From Paenibacillus sp. FSL K6-3182 (GTDB taxonomy: Bacteria > Bacillota > Bacilli > Paenibacillales > Paenibacillaceae), in assembly GCF_037976325.1 (NCBI RefSeq), contig NZ_CP150265.1, forward strand, positions 2,599,501 through 2,663,500: 64,000 nt of DNA, in the 5' to 3' direction. Below the pieces are notes generated by a model. That model was not told the origin of the DNA, ran no database searches, and saw nothing but the letters and a program-made list of their open reading frames with translations. Numbering within the stretch: the first letter of the stretch is position 1; each line of letters opens with the position of its first letter. A program made the position numbers and the translations under genes. Below are positions 27,266-36,338 of the stretch, piece by piece.

Positions 27266-27298
27266 AGAAGCAGCCGATCATTATGATTGGCTGCTTCT
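27266..27298. terminator. Bidirectional terminator
   Basis: A 15-bp stem (agaagcagccgatca against tgattggctgcttct) with a three-base loop. On the minus strand a T run follows, ending the operon 27448-30149; on the plus strand the tail is less T-rich. The rest of 27133-27447 holds no gene that I can see. Confidence 0.85.
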
Positions 27299-27447
27299 GT
27301 GTATTTTTGAACTATGGTTTCCCGTTAGTTCAACGATTTATTGATTTTAGACTTCAATTCTGTTTTCATAACAAGAAAAACACTAATTCAATCAAATCTT
27401 CCACATTGTTACTCCTCCATATTAGCAAACACCCAGACTTACTTACA

Positions 27448-28155
27448 TCACCAATTGATTAGTTTACCATCTCTGAAGAACCCACAGCGTGGTCGTTCCG
27501 CCCCCAATTTTATCAACCCGAGGATCAACTCGGCAGCATGTTTTGGAGTTCTTGGAGCGGACGAACCTCCCATATCCGAGCTGACCCACCCTGGATCGGC
27601 TGCATAAATTTTTATATGTCCTTTGACTTCGGCTGCTGCCAATTGGGTCAATGCATTCATGGCAAGTTTGGAGATCTTGTATGCACCAGCACCTTCAGAT
27701 GACATGGCACTCATGGTTCCATATTCCGAGGAGACATTAATTATTGTTCCATATCCTCGCTCTTCCATAAGTGGTACAAACGAACGCATGACATGATAAA
27801 CACCGTATAAATTCGTTGTCATTGTGATCTCGAGAATTGTTGGATCCATCGATAATAAGTTGTTATCCCCGTCAAGATAAATACCAGCATTATTAATTAG
27901 TATATCTAATCGCCCAACGGTCTCTGTGATAGTCATTGCAGCTTGACGAATGCTTTCTTGATCCGTTACATCAATTAAAATAAAGGAGACATCAAATCCC
28001 GATTCGGCAAGCTGTTGCGCAACTGCAGTGCCCTTGTTTGTATCTCTGCTTGCTAATATGACCTTGAAACCCATGCAAGCTAATTGTTTGACGAGTTCAT
28101 GTCCGATGCCACGATTCGCTCCTGTGACCAGAGCTACCTGCTTATCTATCATCAT
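27448..28155 (-). CDS. Short-chain dehydrogenase/reductase (SDR)
   Basis: 235 residues from the ATG at 28155, with ggagg six bases upstream; a TTG at 28161 is possible but less likely. The NAD(P)-binding TGANRGIG, the NNAG motif and the catalytic S/Y/K set (VSSEYG, then YKISK) identify a classical SDR oxidoreductase, and the end is of the carbonyl reductase kind (YAADPGWVSSDMGG). It is the last gene of a three-gene operon and its start overlaps the MFS stop. Substrate unknown; a small carbonyl compound is likely. Confidence 0.9.
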   Translation of the reverse strand: MMIDKQVALVTGANRGIGHELVKQLACMGFKVILASRDTNKGTAVAQQLAESGFDVSFILIDVTDQESIRQAAMTITETVGRLDILINNAGIYLDGDNNLLSMDPTILEITMTTNLYGVYHVMRSFVPLMEERGYGTIINVSSEYGTMSAMSSEGAGAYKISKLAMNALTQLAAAEVKGHIKIYAADPGWVSSDMGGSSAPRTPKHAAELILGLIKLGAERPRCGFFRDGKLINW

Positions 28156-29320
28156 GAGCAACCTCCAATCGACCCTCTATTGATATTTTTGGATAAATGG
28201 ACGCAATGCTTAATACAACGAACAAGATCCCTCCAAGTAAGACGTATGGCGCCCCCATTCCCGTTATGAAAAGCCCACATACGCTTGCGCCTATTGTTGT
28301 GCCCAAGTTAGCAGATGTCAGGAAGATTCCGTTTGCGAATTCAGGCGCATCCGGCGCTGAAGTGACAATCCAATATTGAGTAATATTGCCGCCAATCCCT
28401 CCCAATACTCCCCAGATCAGAATCATACAGACCATGGGTACGCTGAACTGGCCGAGGAATAACATGAGGATGTAGACGCCACCTAATACAAACGGATATC
28501 GCTTTATTGTACTTAATGCATGATGAGTAAGCAGTCTCCCTGCGATTATGTTTCCAATCATATTAGCCGCACCGTAAAGGAATAACATCAAACTAATGGT
28601 GTTCCAAGTCAATTGGGTCACGATTTCCAAGTATTCCGCAAGATAACTGTACACTCCGAACAAGGCTCCGTTCATGAAGATAACCGCGGCAATGGACAAC
28701 CAAACTGCTGATCTTCTTAAGACTCGCAATTGAACGCCATAAGAAGGCTTATTCGCTACAGGCATAGACGGAACGAATAAAAGCGTTGCGATGAAGGCGG
28801 CTATATTTACCACCGCAAAGAACAACATCGCATAAGCAAGCGATGTTGCGCTTGCGATTATGCTGGCGACCGGTACCCCAATTACCATGCCCGCAGAAAC
28901 GCCAATGAAGACTTTCGCTACTGCCTTTGATGCTTCTTCTTTGTTAACGGTAGCGGCTGCGACCGTAAAGGCCATGGAACAATAAATCGGGTGAAAAAAA
29001 GCGGGTACGACACGTGCAATCAATAACACGGTAAAGTCTGATGTAATAGCGGAAACGAAATTGCCCACAATAAAAATGCCAAGTGCAAGTAGCATGATTT
29101 TTTTACGATTTATCCCCGAGAACAATGAGGGCAAAATGGGACCAGAGATGGCAACCGCAAGCGCAAAGAGGCTAACGATCAGCCCCGCAGCGGAGATGCT
29201 GACCTGGAAGTGGTCCGAGATTAAAGGCAAAATTCCGATAACGCCCATTTCAGTATTTAAAATACCAAATACCCCAAAAGTTAATACATAGACAACTAAA
29301 TGGTTGCGATTAATCCTCAT
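28142..29320 (-). CDS. MFS transporter, drug/sugar efflux (DHA1) type
   Basis: 392 residues from the ATG at 29320, giving MRINRNHLVVYVLTFGVFG; upstream in-frame starts fall inside the preceding SDR gene. Twelve hydrophobic segments are visible, and the first carries GILNTEMGVIGILP typical of AraJ-like arabinose efflux permeases. The loop GINRKKIM matches the loop 2-3 signature. The start overlaps the SDR stop by 11 bases (translational coupling). Probably exports a small toxic or signalling compound. Confidence 0.9.
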   Translation of the reverse strand: MRINRNHLVVYVLTFGVFGILNTEMGVIGILPLISDHFQVSISAAGLIVSLFALAVAISGPILPSLFSGINRKKIMLLALGIFIVGNFVSAITSDFTVLLIARVVPAFFHPIYCSMAFTVAAATVNKEEASKAVAKVFIGVSAGMVIGVPVASIIASATSLAYAMLFFAVVNIAAFIATLLFVPSMPVANKPSYGVQLRVLRRSAVWLSIAAVIFMNGALFGVYSYLAEYLEIVTQLTWNTISLMLFLYGAANMIGNIIAGRLLTHHALSTIKRYPFVLGGVYILMLFLGQFSVPMVCMILIWGVLGGIGGNITQYWIVTSAPDAPEFANGIFLTSANLGTTIGASVCGLFITGMGAPYVLLGGILFVVLSIASIYPKISIEGRLEVAHDDR

Positions 29321-30149
29321 ACGCCATAGCTGACGAAAGCTCTCGGTAGGCATTAACTTGAGCTTGAAGATCGACAATCTTCTGCTCAGCAATACCCATC
29401 GCGTCAGCGCCTCCGATAAAGCGTTTCGGTGGATCAATCTCACTTACAATCTTGAGAATCGCATTCGCGAGCTTGGTTGGATCACCAGATTGTTGCCCAT
29501 TTTGTTCTTTGAAAAATGACAGGAAGCTTGCTCTGCGATCCTCGTAATCTTCGAGTAAGTTTTTGGCGTAAGTCGACGAGGACTCTGTCAGAAATTCCGT
29601 ACGGAAAAAGCCCGGATTGACAATCGTCGTATGAATGCCGAAAGGAGCTATTTCAGGTGAGAGGGACTCCATCCAGCCCTCAAGCGCGAATTTCGATGCA
29701 CTGTAGGCTGAGTTAAACTCAAAGCCGGAAATGCCTGCACCGGAAGAAATCGAGACGATATGACCGGTACGCTGCTTGCGCATGACAGGCAACACCGCAC
29801 GGGTAACGTTCATAGGCCCTATCAATGACACGTGTAATTGCTCATCGATTTGGACGGGGGTCAGTTCTTCAAAGAAACCTCCATAAAATTGCGCGGCATT
29901 ATTAACAAGCACATCGATAGTGCCGAAGCGATCAATTGCAGCCTTAACTGCCGACTGAGCATCATCAGGACGGGTAACATCCAATTTAACGACCAAGGCA
30001 TTCTCAGAATCACCGATCGCTTTAGCCACCGCGTCTGTATTGCGTCCTGTAGCCACAACCTTATGTCCTGCATTCAAGGCAGCTTTCACGATTATTTTGC
30101 CCATACCTCGGCCAGTTCCCGTGATAAACCAAACCTTTTCTCTAACCAT
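29310..30149 (-). CDS. Short-chain dehydrogenase/reductase (SDR)
   Basis: 279 residues from the ATG at 30149, with ggagg nine bases upstream; longer in-frame starts run into the promoter. TGTGRGMG, NNA, and SSGAG with YSASK mark a classical SDR, and the C-terminal part GFFRTEFL with a long tail resembles retinol-dehydrogenase-like family members common in soil bacteria. It is the first gene of the operon controlled from 30208-30236, next to a divergent LysR gene. Confidence 0.9.
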   Translation of the reverse strand: MVREKVWFITGTGRGMGKIIVKAALNAGHKVVATGRNTDAVAKAIGDSENALVVKLDVTRPDDAQSAVKAAIDRFGTIDVLVNNAAQFYGGFFEELTPVQIDEQLHVSLIGPMNVTRAVLPVMRKQRTGHIVSISSGAGISGFEFNSAYSASKFALEGWMESLSPEIAPFGIHTTIVNPGFFRTEFLTESSSTYAKNLLEDYEDRRASFLSFFKEQNGQQSGDPTKLANAILKIVSEIDPPKRFIGGADAMGIAEQKIVDLQAQVNAYRELSSAMAYED

Positions 30150-30207
30150 GTTTAAAATCCCTCCGATTTCTTTATAACAATGTGGATCAAAAAAGCTGAT
30201 TGTATTT

Positions 30208-30236
30208 ATTTTAGACGTGCTATTATCACATAACAA
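30208..30236 (-). promoter_or_regulatory. Promoter of the SDR-MFS-SDR operon
   Basis: On the minus strand, ttgtta, a 17-base spacer and taaaat form a good sigma-A promoter about 60 bases before the first gene. Confidence 0.6.
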
Positions 30237-30242
30237 ATACTT

Positions 30243-30261
30243 ATATCTCATAACTTGATAT
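30243..30261. promoter_or_regulatory. LysR-type operator (ATC-N9-GAT)
   Basis: atatc, nine bases, gatat is an exact match to the LysR box form ATC-N9-GAT (T-N11-A). It lies between the -35 boxes of two divergent promoters, the normal place for LysR autoregulation and activation. Confidence 0.6.
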
Positions 30262-30263
30262 GC

Positions 30264-30292
30264 TTGAAAAGCATTTCTTGAACATGTAGTAT
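30264..30292 (+). promoter_or_regulatory. Promoter of the LysR gene
   Basis: ttgaaa, a 17-base spacer and tagtat resemble a sigma-A promoter 25 bases before the LysR ribosome-binding region. Confidence 0.65.
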
Positions 30293-30316
30293 GGAAACAA
30301 AAAAGGAGATATGTCG

Positions 30317-31207
30317 ATGGAGGTAAGAGTATTACGTTATTTCCTTACTGTCGCTAGAGAAGGGAGCATTACGGCAGCTGCAGACTTTTTACATCTAACA
30401 CAGCCAACCTTGTCCAGACAATTAAAGGATCTTGAACAAACGTTAGGAAAAAAACTATTTATTCGCAGTAGCCACCATATTGTCCTCACAGAAGAAGGAA
30501 CGCTTTTGAGAAGAAGAGCTGAAGAAATCATTGAGATGGTTGATAAATTAGAGACTGAGTTCCGGTCTATGGAGGAAACTGTTAGTGGGGATGTATATAT
30601 AGGTGGCGGGGAAACAGAAGCCATGAAACAAATTGCTCGAGTAGTAAAGAAATTGCATTCAAAATATCCGCATATACGGTATCATCTCTACAGCGGGAAT
30701 GAAGATGACGTAACGGAGCGGATCAATAGGGGCCTGCTTGACTTTGGCATACTCATTCAACCGGCTGATGTTTCGAAATACAATTATTTGAATTTGCCCG
30801 CCAAAGACGTTTGGGGCGTTGTGATGAGAAAAGATAGTCCACTAGCTTGCAAGGATGTAATTCAACCCGCTGACTTACTACAAGTTCCGCTCATTTGCTC
30901 TAGACAGGCGCTAAAGCAAACATTTTCAAAGAATGATTTTGCGGATTGGTTTGGTGACGATTTCGATAAACTAAATATCATAGCCACTTACAACCTGGCC
31001 TATAATGCCTCAATCATGGTTGAAGAAGGCATCGGTTATGCTCTAACACTAGATAAGATCGTAAATACGTCGTTTGATAGCAACCTTTGTTTTAGACCTC
31101 TCGAGCCAAGAGTAGAGTCCGGATTGAATATGGTTTGGAAAAAACATCAGGTCTTTTCCGCTGCTGCAAAAACATTCTTGACTCATATTCAAGATTTCTA
31201 TGGATAG
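30317..31207 (+). CDS. LysR family transcriptional regulator
   Basis: 296 residues from the ATG at 30317, eight bases after aaggag; the ATG at 30311 is too close to that site. The N-terminal winged helix MEVRVLRYFLTVAREGSITA with TQPTLSRQLKDLEQ is classic, and the remainder is a periplasmic-binding-protein-like effector domain. It is divergent from the SDR/MFS operon, with an ATC-N9-GAT site between the two promoters, so it most likely controls that operon in response to a small molecule. Confidence 0.92.
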   Translation: MEVRVLRYFLTVAREGSITAAADFLHLTQPTLSRQLKDLEQTLGKKLFIRSSHHIVLTEEGTLLRRRAEEIIEMVDKLETEFRSMEETVSGDVYIGGGETEAMKQIARVVKKLHSKYPHIRYHLYSGNEDDVTERINRGLLDFGILIQPADVSKYNYLNLPAKDVWGVVMRKDSPLACKDVIQPADLLQVPLICSRQALKQTFSKNDFADWFGDDFDKLNIIATYNLAYNASIMVEEGIGYALTLDKIVNTSFDSNLCFRPLEPRVESGLNMVWKKHQVFSAAAKTFLTHIQDFYG

Positions 31208-31733
31208 TGTTACAACTTTCCAAAATTCCGCGGGCCACGACCAGCTCTGCCAATAAGTTCTACCCAATATGTTTATATATCGCAATAGGTCCAATCTTGA
31301 ACCTTCTGCCAAAAGCGAGTTTACCTCTCGATAATAGTATGGTATACACGTTACCGCGCTTTATCCTTCTCTTCATCTGGCGACTGGGTATATGAAGACC
31401 AATTACTAATCAAGATTTCGATGATTATACCGTATCAAAAGTGTGTCCAGAAAATGAAACGTTCCAAAAATCAAATATACAGTTTTTGAAACACTTTATT
31501 GTGTCTTTTTTTAGTGTATCAAAAAGCATGCATTTTGAAAGGATAGGATGGTGACTAAGGCTATACCGGTATATAATTCAATCCAGATACTTCAATATGT
31601 GAAAAAAGACAATTTACCTTTCTTGTACAATAAGGGACACTCTTCTGAATTAACGTAATGGACAAAGAGTATGAGTTATAAACCTACAAGGGAGAGAAGA
31701 CATAGATATCTTTATAGAGAAGGAGGAGTATTA
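31208..31733. other. Gene-free stretch
   Basis: No ORF with recognisable content. It holds AT-rich sequence with a short inverted pair around 31473-31500 (gtttttgaaacac) and cgctataccggtatata-like words ahead of the recombinase relic. Probably leftover flank of a mobile element. Confidence 0.4.
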
Positions 31734-32221
31734 ATGATGGAGATGGGCTACGCGCGTGTTTCTACTAAGGTGCAAAATCCGGAAAGGCAACTGCTGATAA
31801 ATTGAGCGGCAAAGACTTCAATCGACCTCAGTATCAGGCTAAGTGTCTTATGTTGAGACAAGGTGATTTAGTTTACATCCATTCGTTAGATCGATAGGGA
31901 CGAGATTACGAAGGAATCATAGATGAGTGGGAATATATTACTCGTGAGATTGTAGCGGATATTGTTTGTTTGGATAACGAGCTGCTCTTTGATTCTAGAA
32001 AGTATCGAACCATGGGTAACTTCGGAAAGGTCCTGGAGAGTCAATTTCTTAGTTTGCTTGCCTATGTAGCAGAACAAGAGTGTAAAAAGAATCTGGAGCG
32101 ACAAGCTGAAGGAATTGCAGTGGCTAAATCTGAAGGAGTTAAGTTTGGCAGGCCGCGAAAGGAAATTGAATCAAATTTTATTGAAGTGTATCAAGCTTGG
32201 AAAGCTTCCGTAAATCTATAG
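31734..32221 (+). pseudogene. Serine recombinase (resolvase) pseudogene
   Basis: An aaggaggag site precedes ATG codons at 31734 and 31737 and the frame reads MEMGYARVSTKVQNPERQLL, the N-terminal strand with the active serine of serine recombinases (Y.RVST). It then meets a stop, shifts frame, gives IHSLDR with another stop where GR is normal, and recovers as YVAEQECKKNLERQAEGIAV with KSEGVKFGRPRKE before the helix-turn-helix region. It differs from the relic at 12909. It cannot be active. Confidence 0.85.
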
Positions 32222-32297
32222 CGTATGTCACAAGGCAGATGGAGGAAAATATAAGATTTCTGCTTAGGCTACGCTTTAACGACTAGCAACTCAAATT

Positions 32298-32333
32298 ACC
32301 GCTGGCTAGTCAAAAAGCCGAGCGGTTTTTTTG
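32298..32333 (+). terminator. Terminator-like hairpin after recombinase relic
   Basis: accgctggct pairs with agccgagcggt (one-base bulge) around an eight-base loop, followed by a T run. Confidence 0.7.
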
Positions 32334-33050
32334 GCCAACCTGAGAGCGCATAGCTCGTTTAATACCTACCACAGACATCATAGCTAGTACGGTTAAGAGG
32401 TGTGCCATAACGCCGTGAAGCAATGTCGCCGTATGAAATCAAGACGTTGAGCATTGCTCTCTCTCCTTCTAATTTATTGTTGCCTCTGTGATTAAGAGAC
32501 GCATACGCCAACCGTATCCTGCTCGGTTAAACCTTATGAGCAAGCTACTCGTGCGGCGGCTGTAACGGTTATCATCAGGGCATTATCTCTGTAGTTGCGA
32601 ACAGCCCCAGTAGACTGAACATTTGAGAAATGTTTAGTCTGTGATGTTTTCTATGAGGCCAACGCCAGCCGTTTCACCCCATTCAGAAAAGAATCGTCGT
32701 AAGAACGCAAAATAAACTACGACATCACAATTAACTAATGGGTATTTCCAAGCCGGGTATCGAAGGTATAGGGGAGAATGAGACCGAGAAGAAGCAGTCC
32801 AGTATGCTGGCAAAAAATCGATTAGGAAGCGTCCCCAATGTTTGAATTAGAATTGAACTGACTCACTATCCGCATTGCAATCAAAAGTCCTTTGTCTTAT
32901 TGGCGTCCTGCGTTTCAAGCTTCATCGTCTGCTTCTTGAACCTTCTGAATATTTTGCAACTCAGGAACCGAGAATATTGAATTATTAAGCGCTCTCTTGG
33001 ATGATACAATGTTACTGCAAACAACCACAATAAAGAGAGGGGCATCATCC
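32334..33050. other. Gene-free stretch upstream of fructan locus
   Basis: No convincing ORF. A hairpin at 32612-32640 (agactgaacattt against aaatgtttagtct) has no T tract. Composition shifts from AT-rich to GC-richer near 32990, where the fructan locus begins. The promoter of the binding-protein gene must lie near the end, but I could not place it with confidence. Confidence 0.5.
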
Positions 33051-34424
33051 TTGAAAAAGTCAAAACTTGCTGCCATCGGCACAAGCGCGCTGCTCGTCAC
33101 TGCCTTCCTTGCAGGCTGCTCATCCAACAACAATGTGAACACCGCCAGCCCGTCGGGAACTGCTTCAGGAAGCGCATCCACGTCGTCTACATCGGCTTCT
33201 GACAAGCCCACATCCGGCGAACAGGTCAAGCTGACCTTCTGGCGCAATTCCGGCAATGACGCCGAAAACTCCGCTTACGATCAATTGGTGAAGGCATTCA
33301 ATGCGAACAATCCAGACATCAAGGTCGAGATGAGTCCGATTCCTTATTCGGACTACGATGCGAAGCTGCGGACCTCGATTGCAGCGAACAATCCGCCGGA
33401 TATTATGGCAATCGATGCACCGAACATGGCATCCTACGCGCAATCAGGAGCATTGCAATCGTTGACGAATTATTTCAAGGTGGACGGCAATCTCGACGAT
33501 ATTCCGGCGGGTACAATTGGGGCTTATACTTACAAGGACAACATTTACATGGCACCGCTTACCGAATCGTCCATTGCACTTTTCTACAATAAGAAGATGT
33601 TCGAGGCAGCAGGTATTCCGCTACCGTCCAAAAACCCGGATGAGCCGATGACATGGGATCAAGTGCGCGAAGCGGCTATCAAGCTGACTGACGCGAAAAA
33701 GCGCATTTATGGCATCGATCCGGCCCAAGGCTTTGGGAACGCGGGAGCGGCCGCTTACTTCAAGTACCCGATCATCTGGCAGTTCGGTGGGGAGATCATG
33801 GACAAGGATGGTATGACATCTAAGGGCTACCTGGATATGCCGGAGACGAAGAAGGCGGTACAATTCTTCGCGGATCTGTATAATAAGGACAAAGTATCGT
33901 CGCTGGAATACCCGCCGGATCCGTTCCCTACAGGCAAGCTTGCGATGACGGTCGACGGCTCCTGGTCGTTGTCCTTCTTGGCCGAGAAGTTCCCGAATTT
34001 CAAGCTCGGTGAGGATTGGGACGTCGCGCCGCTGCCTAAAGAAACGAAGCAAGCGGTGGCCAACGGCTCTTGGTCCCTCGCCATCTCTTCCCAGAGTAAG
34101 AACGCGGACGCAGCCTGGAAGTTCGTGAACTACGTGACTGGAGCGGAAGGCTCCAAGCTGTACAGCAGCGTGACGAAAGATATTCCGGTTCGCTACTCCG
34201 TCGCGAAGCAGTTCCCTGAGCTGAACGAATATCCGAAGAACGTCTTTGTCATCCAGAACCAGAAATACGGTCGCTCGCGTCCGATTACGCCGATCTTCCC
34301 GCAGATGTCGGATGCCGTCAACAAGATGCTTGAAGACGTAACTATTGGTAAACGCAACGTCGATACGGCGATTGCTGATGCCATCAAGAAGATCGACAAG
34401 GCTTACGCCGATATGCCGAAGTAA
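33051..34424 (+). CDS. Fructo-oligosaccharide ABC transporter binding lipoprotein
   Basis: 457 residues from a TTG at 33051, chosen because gagaggggc lies eight bases upstream and the signal peptide MKKSKLAAIGTSALLVTAFL then starts correctly; an ATG 54 bases earlier gives an improbable N-terminal extension. The lipobox is LAGC with C23. A serine/threonine-rich spacer leads into an extracellular solute-binding domain of the MalE/UgpB kind (LTFWRNSG, then NPDIKVEMSPIPYSDYDAKL). Substrate is inferred from the GH32 and fructokinase genes in the same locus. A strong terminator follows the gene. Confidence 0.92.
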   Translation: MKKSKLAAIGTSALLVTAFLAGCSSNNNVNTASPSGTASGSASTSSTSASDKPTSGEQVKLTFWRNSGNDAENSAYDQLVKAFNANNPDIKVEMSPIPYSDYDAKLRTSIAANNPPDIMAIDAPNMASYAQSGALQSLTNYFKVDGNLDDIPAGTIGAYTYKDNIYMAPLTESSIALFYNKKMFEAAGIPLPSKNPDEPMTWDQVREAAIKLTDAKKRIYGIDPAQGFGNAGAAAYFKYPIIWQFGGEIMDKDGMTSKGYLDMPETKKAVQFFADLYNKDKVSSLEYPPDPFPTGKLAMTVDGSWSLSFLAEKFPNFKLGEDWDVAPLPKETKQAVANGSWSLAISSQSKNADAAWKFVNYVTGAEGSKLYSSVTKDIPVRYSVAKQFPELNEYPKNVFVIQNQKYGRSRPITPIFPQMSDAVNKMLEDVTIGKRNVDTAIADAIKKIDKAYADMPK

Positions 34425-34438
34425 GAAATAAAGGATAA

Positions 34439-34485
34439 CCTGAAAAAGACGTCCGCTATTTGCGGATCGTCTTTTTCAGGCTTTT
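34439..34485 (+). terminator. Terminator after fructan binding protein
   Basis: A long stem (cctgaaaaagacg..ccgc with gcgg..cgtctttttcagg), five-base loop. The arm itself is T-rich and is followed by cttttg. It allows higher expression of the binding protein than of the kinase behind it. Confidence 0.85.
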
Positions 34486-34530
34486 GCGTTCAAATAGCTC
34501 TCATCTTACATTCACCGGAGGCCTGACGAC

Positions 34531-36333
34531 ATGCTCTACTCGCTTCGAAGCCGACTTATGGTTGCTTTCTCCATCCTGCTTATTTTCCCGTTCGTTTCGT
34601 TGGTCTATATTCTGACTTCCGCGTCGGCGAACCTTATTAAGAATTCCCTTGAAATATCCGCTTCGCAGACGATCGAGCAGTATGCTTCCCACGTAACGAC
34701 CTTGATGAAGCAGTTGGAGGATATCGGCAACCAGGTTCTCGGAAGCTCGATTACCCAGACTTGGCTGGCCGATCTGCGCAATAGCGAAGACCTGGAGAGA
34801 GAAGAACTGCTGGCGAAGCGCAGGGTACGGGATTTTCTGTCCTCCTATGCGGTGAATAATTCCAACGGAATCTCGATCAGTCTTTTTACTATAGCGAAGG
34901 GCGGATTGTGGAAGCAGGATCGCACATATGAACAGCAACCTTGGTTTCTGGATTACAAGGAGCAGAATGTGAAATGGACCGGGTCTCACCTGGACGAGGA
35001 CCAGCCGGATGAGAACATGAGGAACCGCAATGTGAACGGCTACCTGCTGCCTCTTGTTGAGCTTCAGACGTTGACCAGCGTTGGCATCGTTAAGGTCAAC
35101 TATCCGACGAGCGTTCTGCGGGATCCACTTGAACGGATTCATTTCGGCGAGACGGGCCGCGTCTTCCTGCTGGACATCGATGGGCGGAGCGTGCTAGGCC
35201 AGCAGTTTACAGGAGTAGCGGGCATCTTGCAGGAAGGGATAAGCAAGCTTGCCAAAGTCCGGCAGACCAATCAGGCGGGGAAGCGAGAGAGGGAGAGCGG
35301 CGTGTTAGCCGTACGAAATCAGGGCAAGCCTTACCTGGTCTTCTACGAGGAGCTGCCAGATCAGAACTGGACGATCATGGGCGTCGTGCCGGAACGGGAA
35401 TTGTATGCGAAGCTGAACCGCATTAAGGAGACGATGCTGCTCGTAAGCGGAATTCTGCTGGTGATCGTGCTTGTCGTGGCATTCGGCCTGTCCAAAAGCG
35501 TCACGAATCCCCTTACGCGAATGGCCCGATCCATGAAGCTTGTGAAGCGAGGCGAGTTCGACGAAGCGATTAAACAGATGCCCAACACCCAGCGGGGGCA
35601 CAGTGAGATCGGTTATGTGACCGGCGCTTTCGGACAGATGACGCACCGGCTGAAGTACCTGATCGAAACGGAATACGAGACGAACCTGAGGCGTAAAAAC
35701 GCCGAATACAAAGCGTTGCTGCTGCAGATCAACCCGCATTTTTACAACAATACGCTCGAAATTATTAGTGGTCTGGCCGCTATGAAGCGCAATGACCTCG
35801 TTATGGATGCAACCGAGTCGTTGGGACAGATGATGCGGTATTCGCTGGATTTGAGCTCTGATCAGGTGTGGGTGCCGGAAGAACTCGATTATATCCGGGA
35901 TTATTTGTTCATCCTAAAGCTAAGGTATGACGATCGACTACAGGTACGGATCGAAGAGGCGCCGGGGGCCCGTGAACTTAAGATGCCTAAGTTTATTCTG
36001 CAGCCCTTGGTTGAGAATGCGGTTAAATACAGTTTGGAAAACGGGGAAATAGCGATTGTTGAACTAGGTGCCGAGGCCCGCGACGGTTGGCTGTACTTGA
36101 CCATCTCCGACAACGGAATCGGCATGAATGGGGAACTGGCAGCCGATTTGCAGAGGGGGCTGTCTGGGGCGGATACGACGGCGATCCTCCACACGGAGGG
36201 GAACAGCATCGGACTCCGAAACGTGCTGGCGCGCTGCAGGGTGCAATACGGCGATGCCTTTGAAGTCCACATTGCTTCATCACCGGATTTCGGCACAACG
36301 ATAACGATGCGGTTGCCCGCAAGAAGGAATTGA
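34531..36333 (+). CDS. YesM-type sensor histidine kinase
   Basis: 600 residues. Membrane segments lie at about 10-30 and 305-325 with an extracellular sensor between them, then HAMP. The phosphoacceptor is H403 in QINPHFYNNTLEIISG (the usual FLYN replaced by FYNN), and the ATPase domain has DNGIGMNGEL and a GLRNVLARCRVQYG box. A cggagg site lies before the ATG. It forms a pair with the regulator that starts five bases after its stop and should respond to extracellular fructo-oligosaccharide or loaded binding protein. Confidence 0.92.
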   Translation: MLYSLRSRLMVAFSILLIFPFVSLVYILTSASANLIKNSLEISASQTIEQYASHVTTLMKQLEDIGNQVLGSSITQTWLADLRNSEDLEREELLAKRRVRDFLSSYAVNNSNGISISLFTIAKGGLWKQDRTYEQQPWFLDYKEQNVKWTGSHLDEDQPDENMRNRNVNGYLLPLVELQTLTSVGIVKVNYPTSVLRDPLERIHFGETGRVFLLDIDGRSVLGQQFTGVAGILQEGISKLAKVRQTNQAGKRERESGVLAVRNQGKPYLVFYEELPDQNWTIMGVVPERELYAKLNRIKETMLLVSGILLVIVLVVAFGLSKSVTNPLTRMARSMKLVKRGEFDEAIKQMPNTQRGHSEIGYVTGAFGQMTHRLKYLIETEYETNLRRKNAEYKALLLQINPHFYNNTLEIISGLAAMKRNDLVMDATESLGQMMRYSLDLSSDQVWVPEELDYIRDYLFILKLRYDDRLQVRIEEAPGARELKMPKFILQPLVENAVKYSLENGEIAIVELGAEARDGWLYLTISDNGIGMNGELAADLQRGLSGADTTAILHTEGNSIGLRNVLARCRVQYGDAFEVHIASSPDFGTTITMRLPARRN

Positions 36334-36338
36334 TCATC

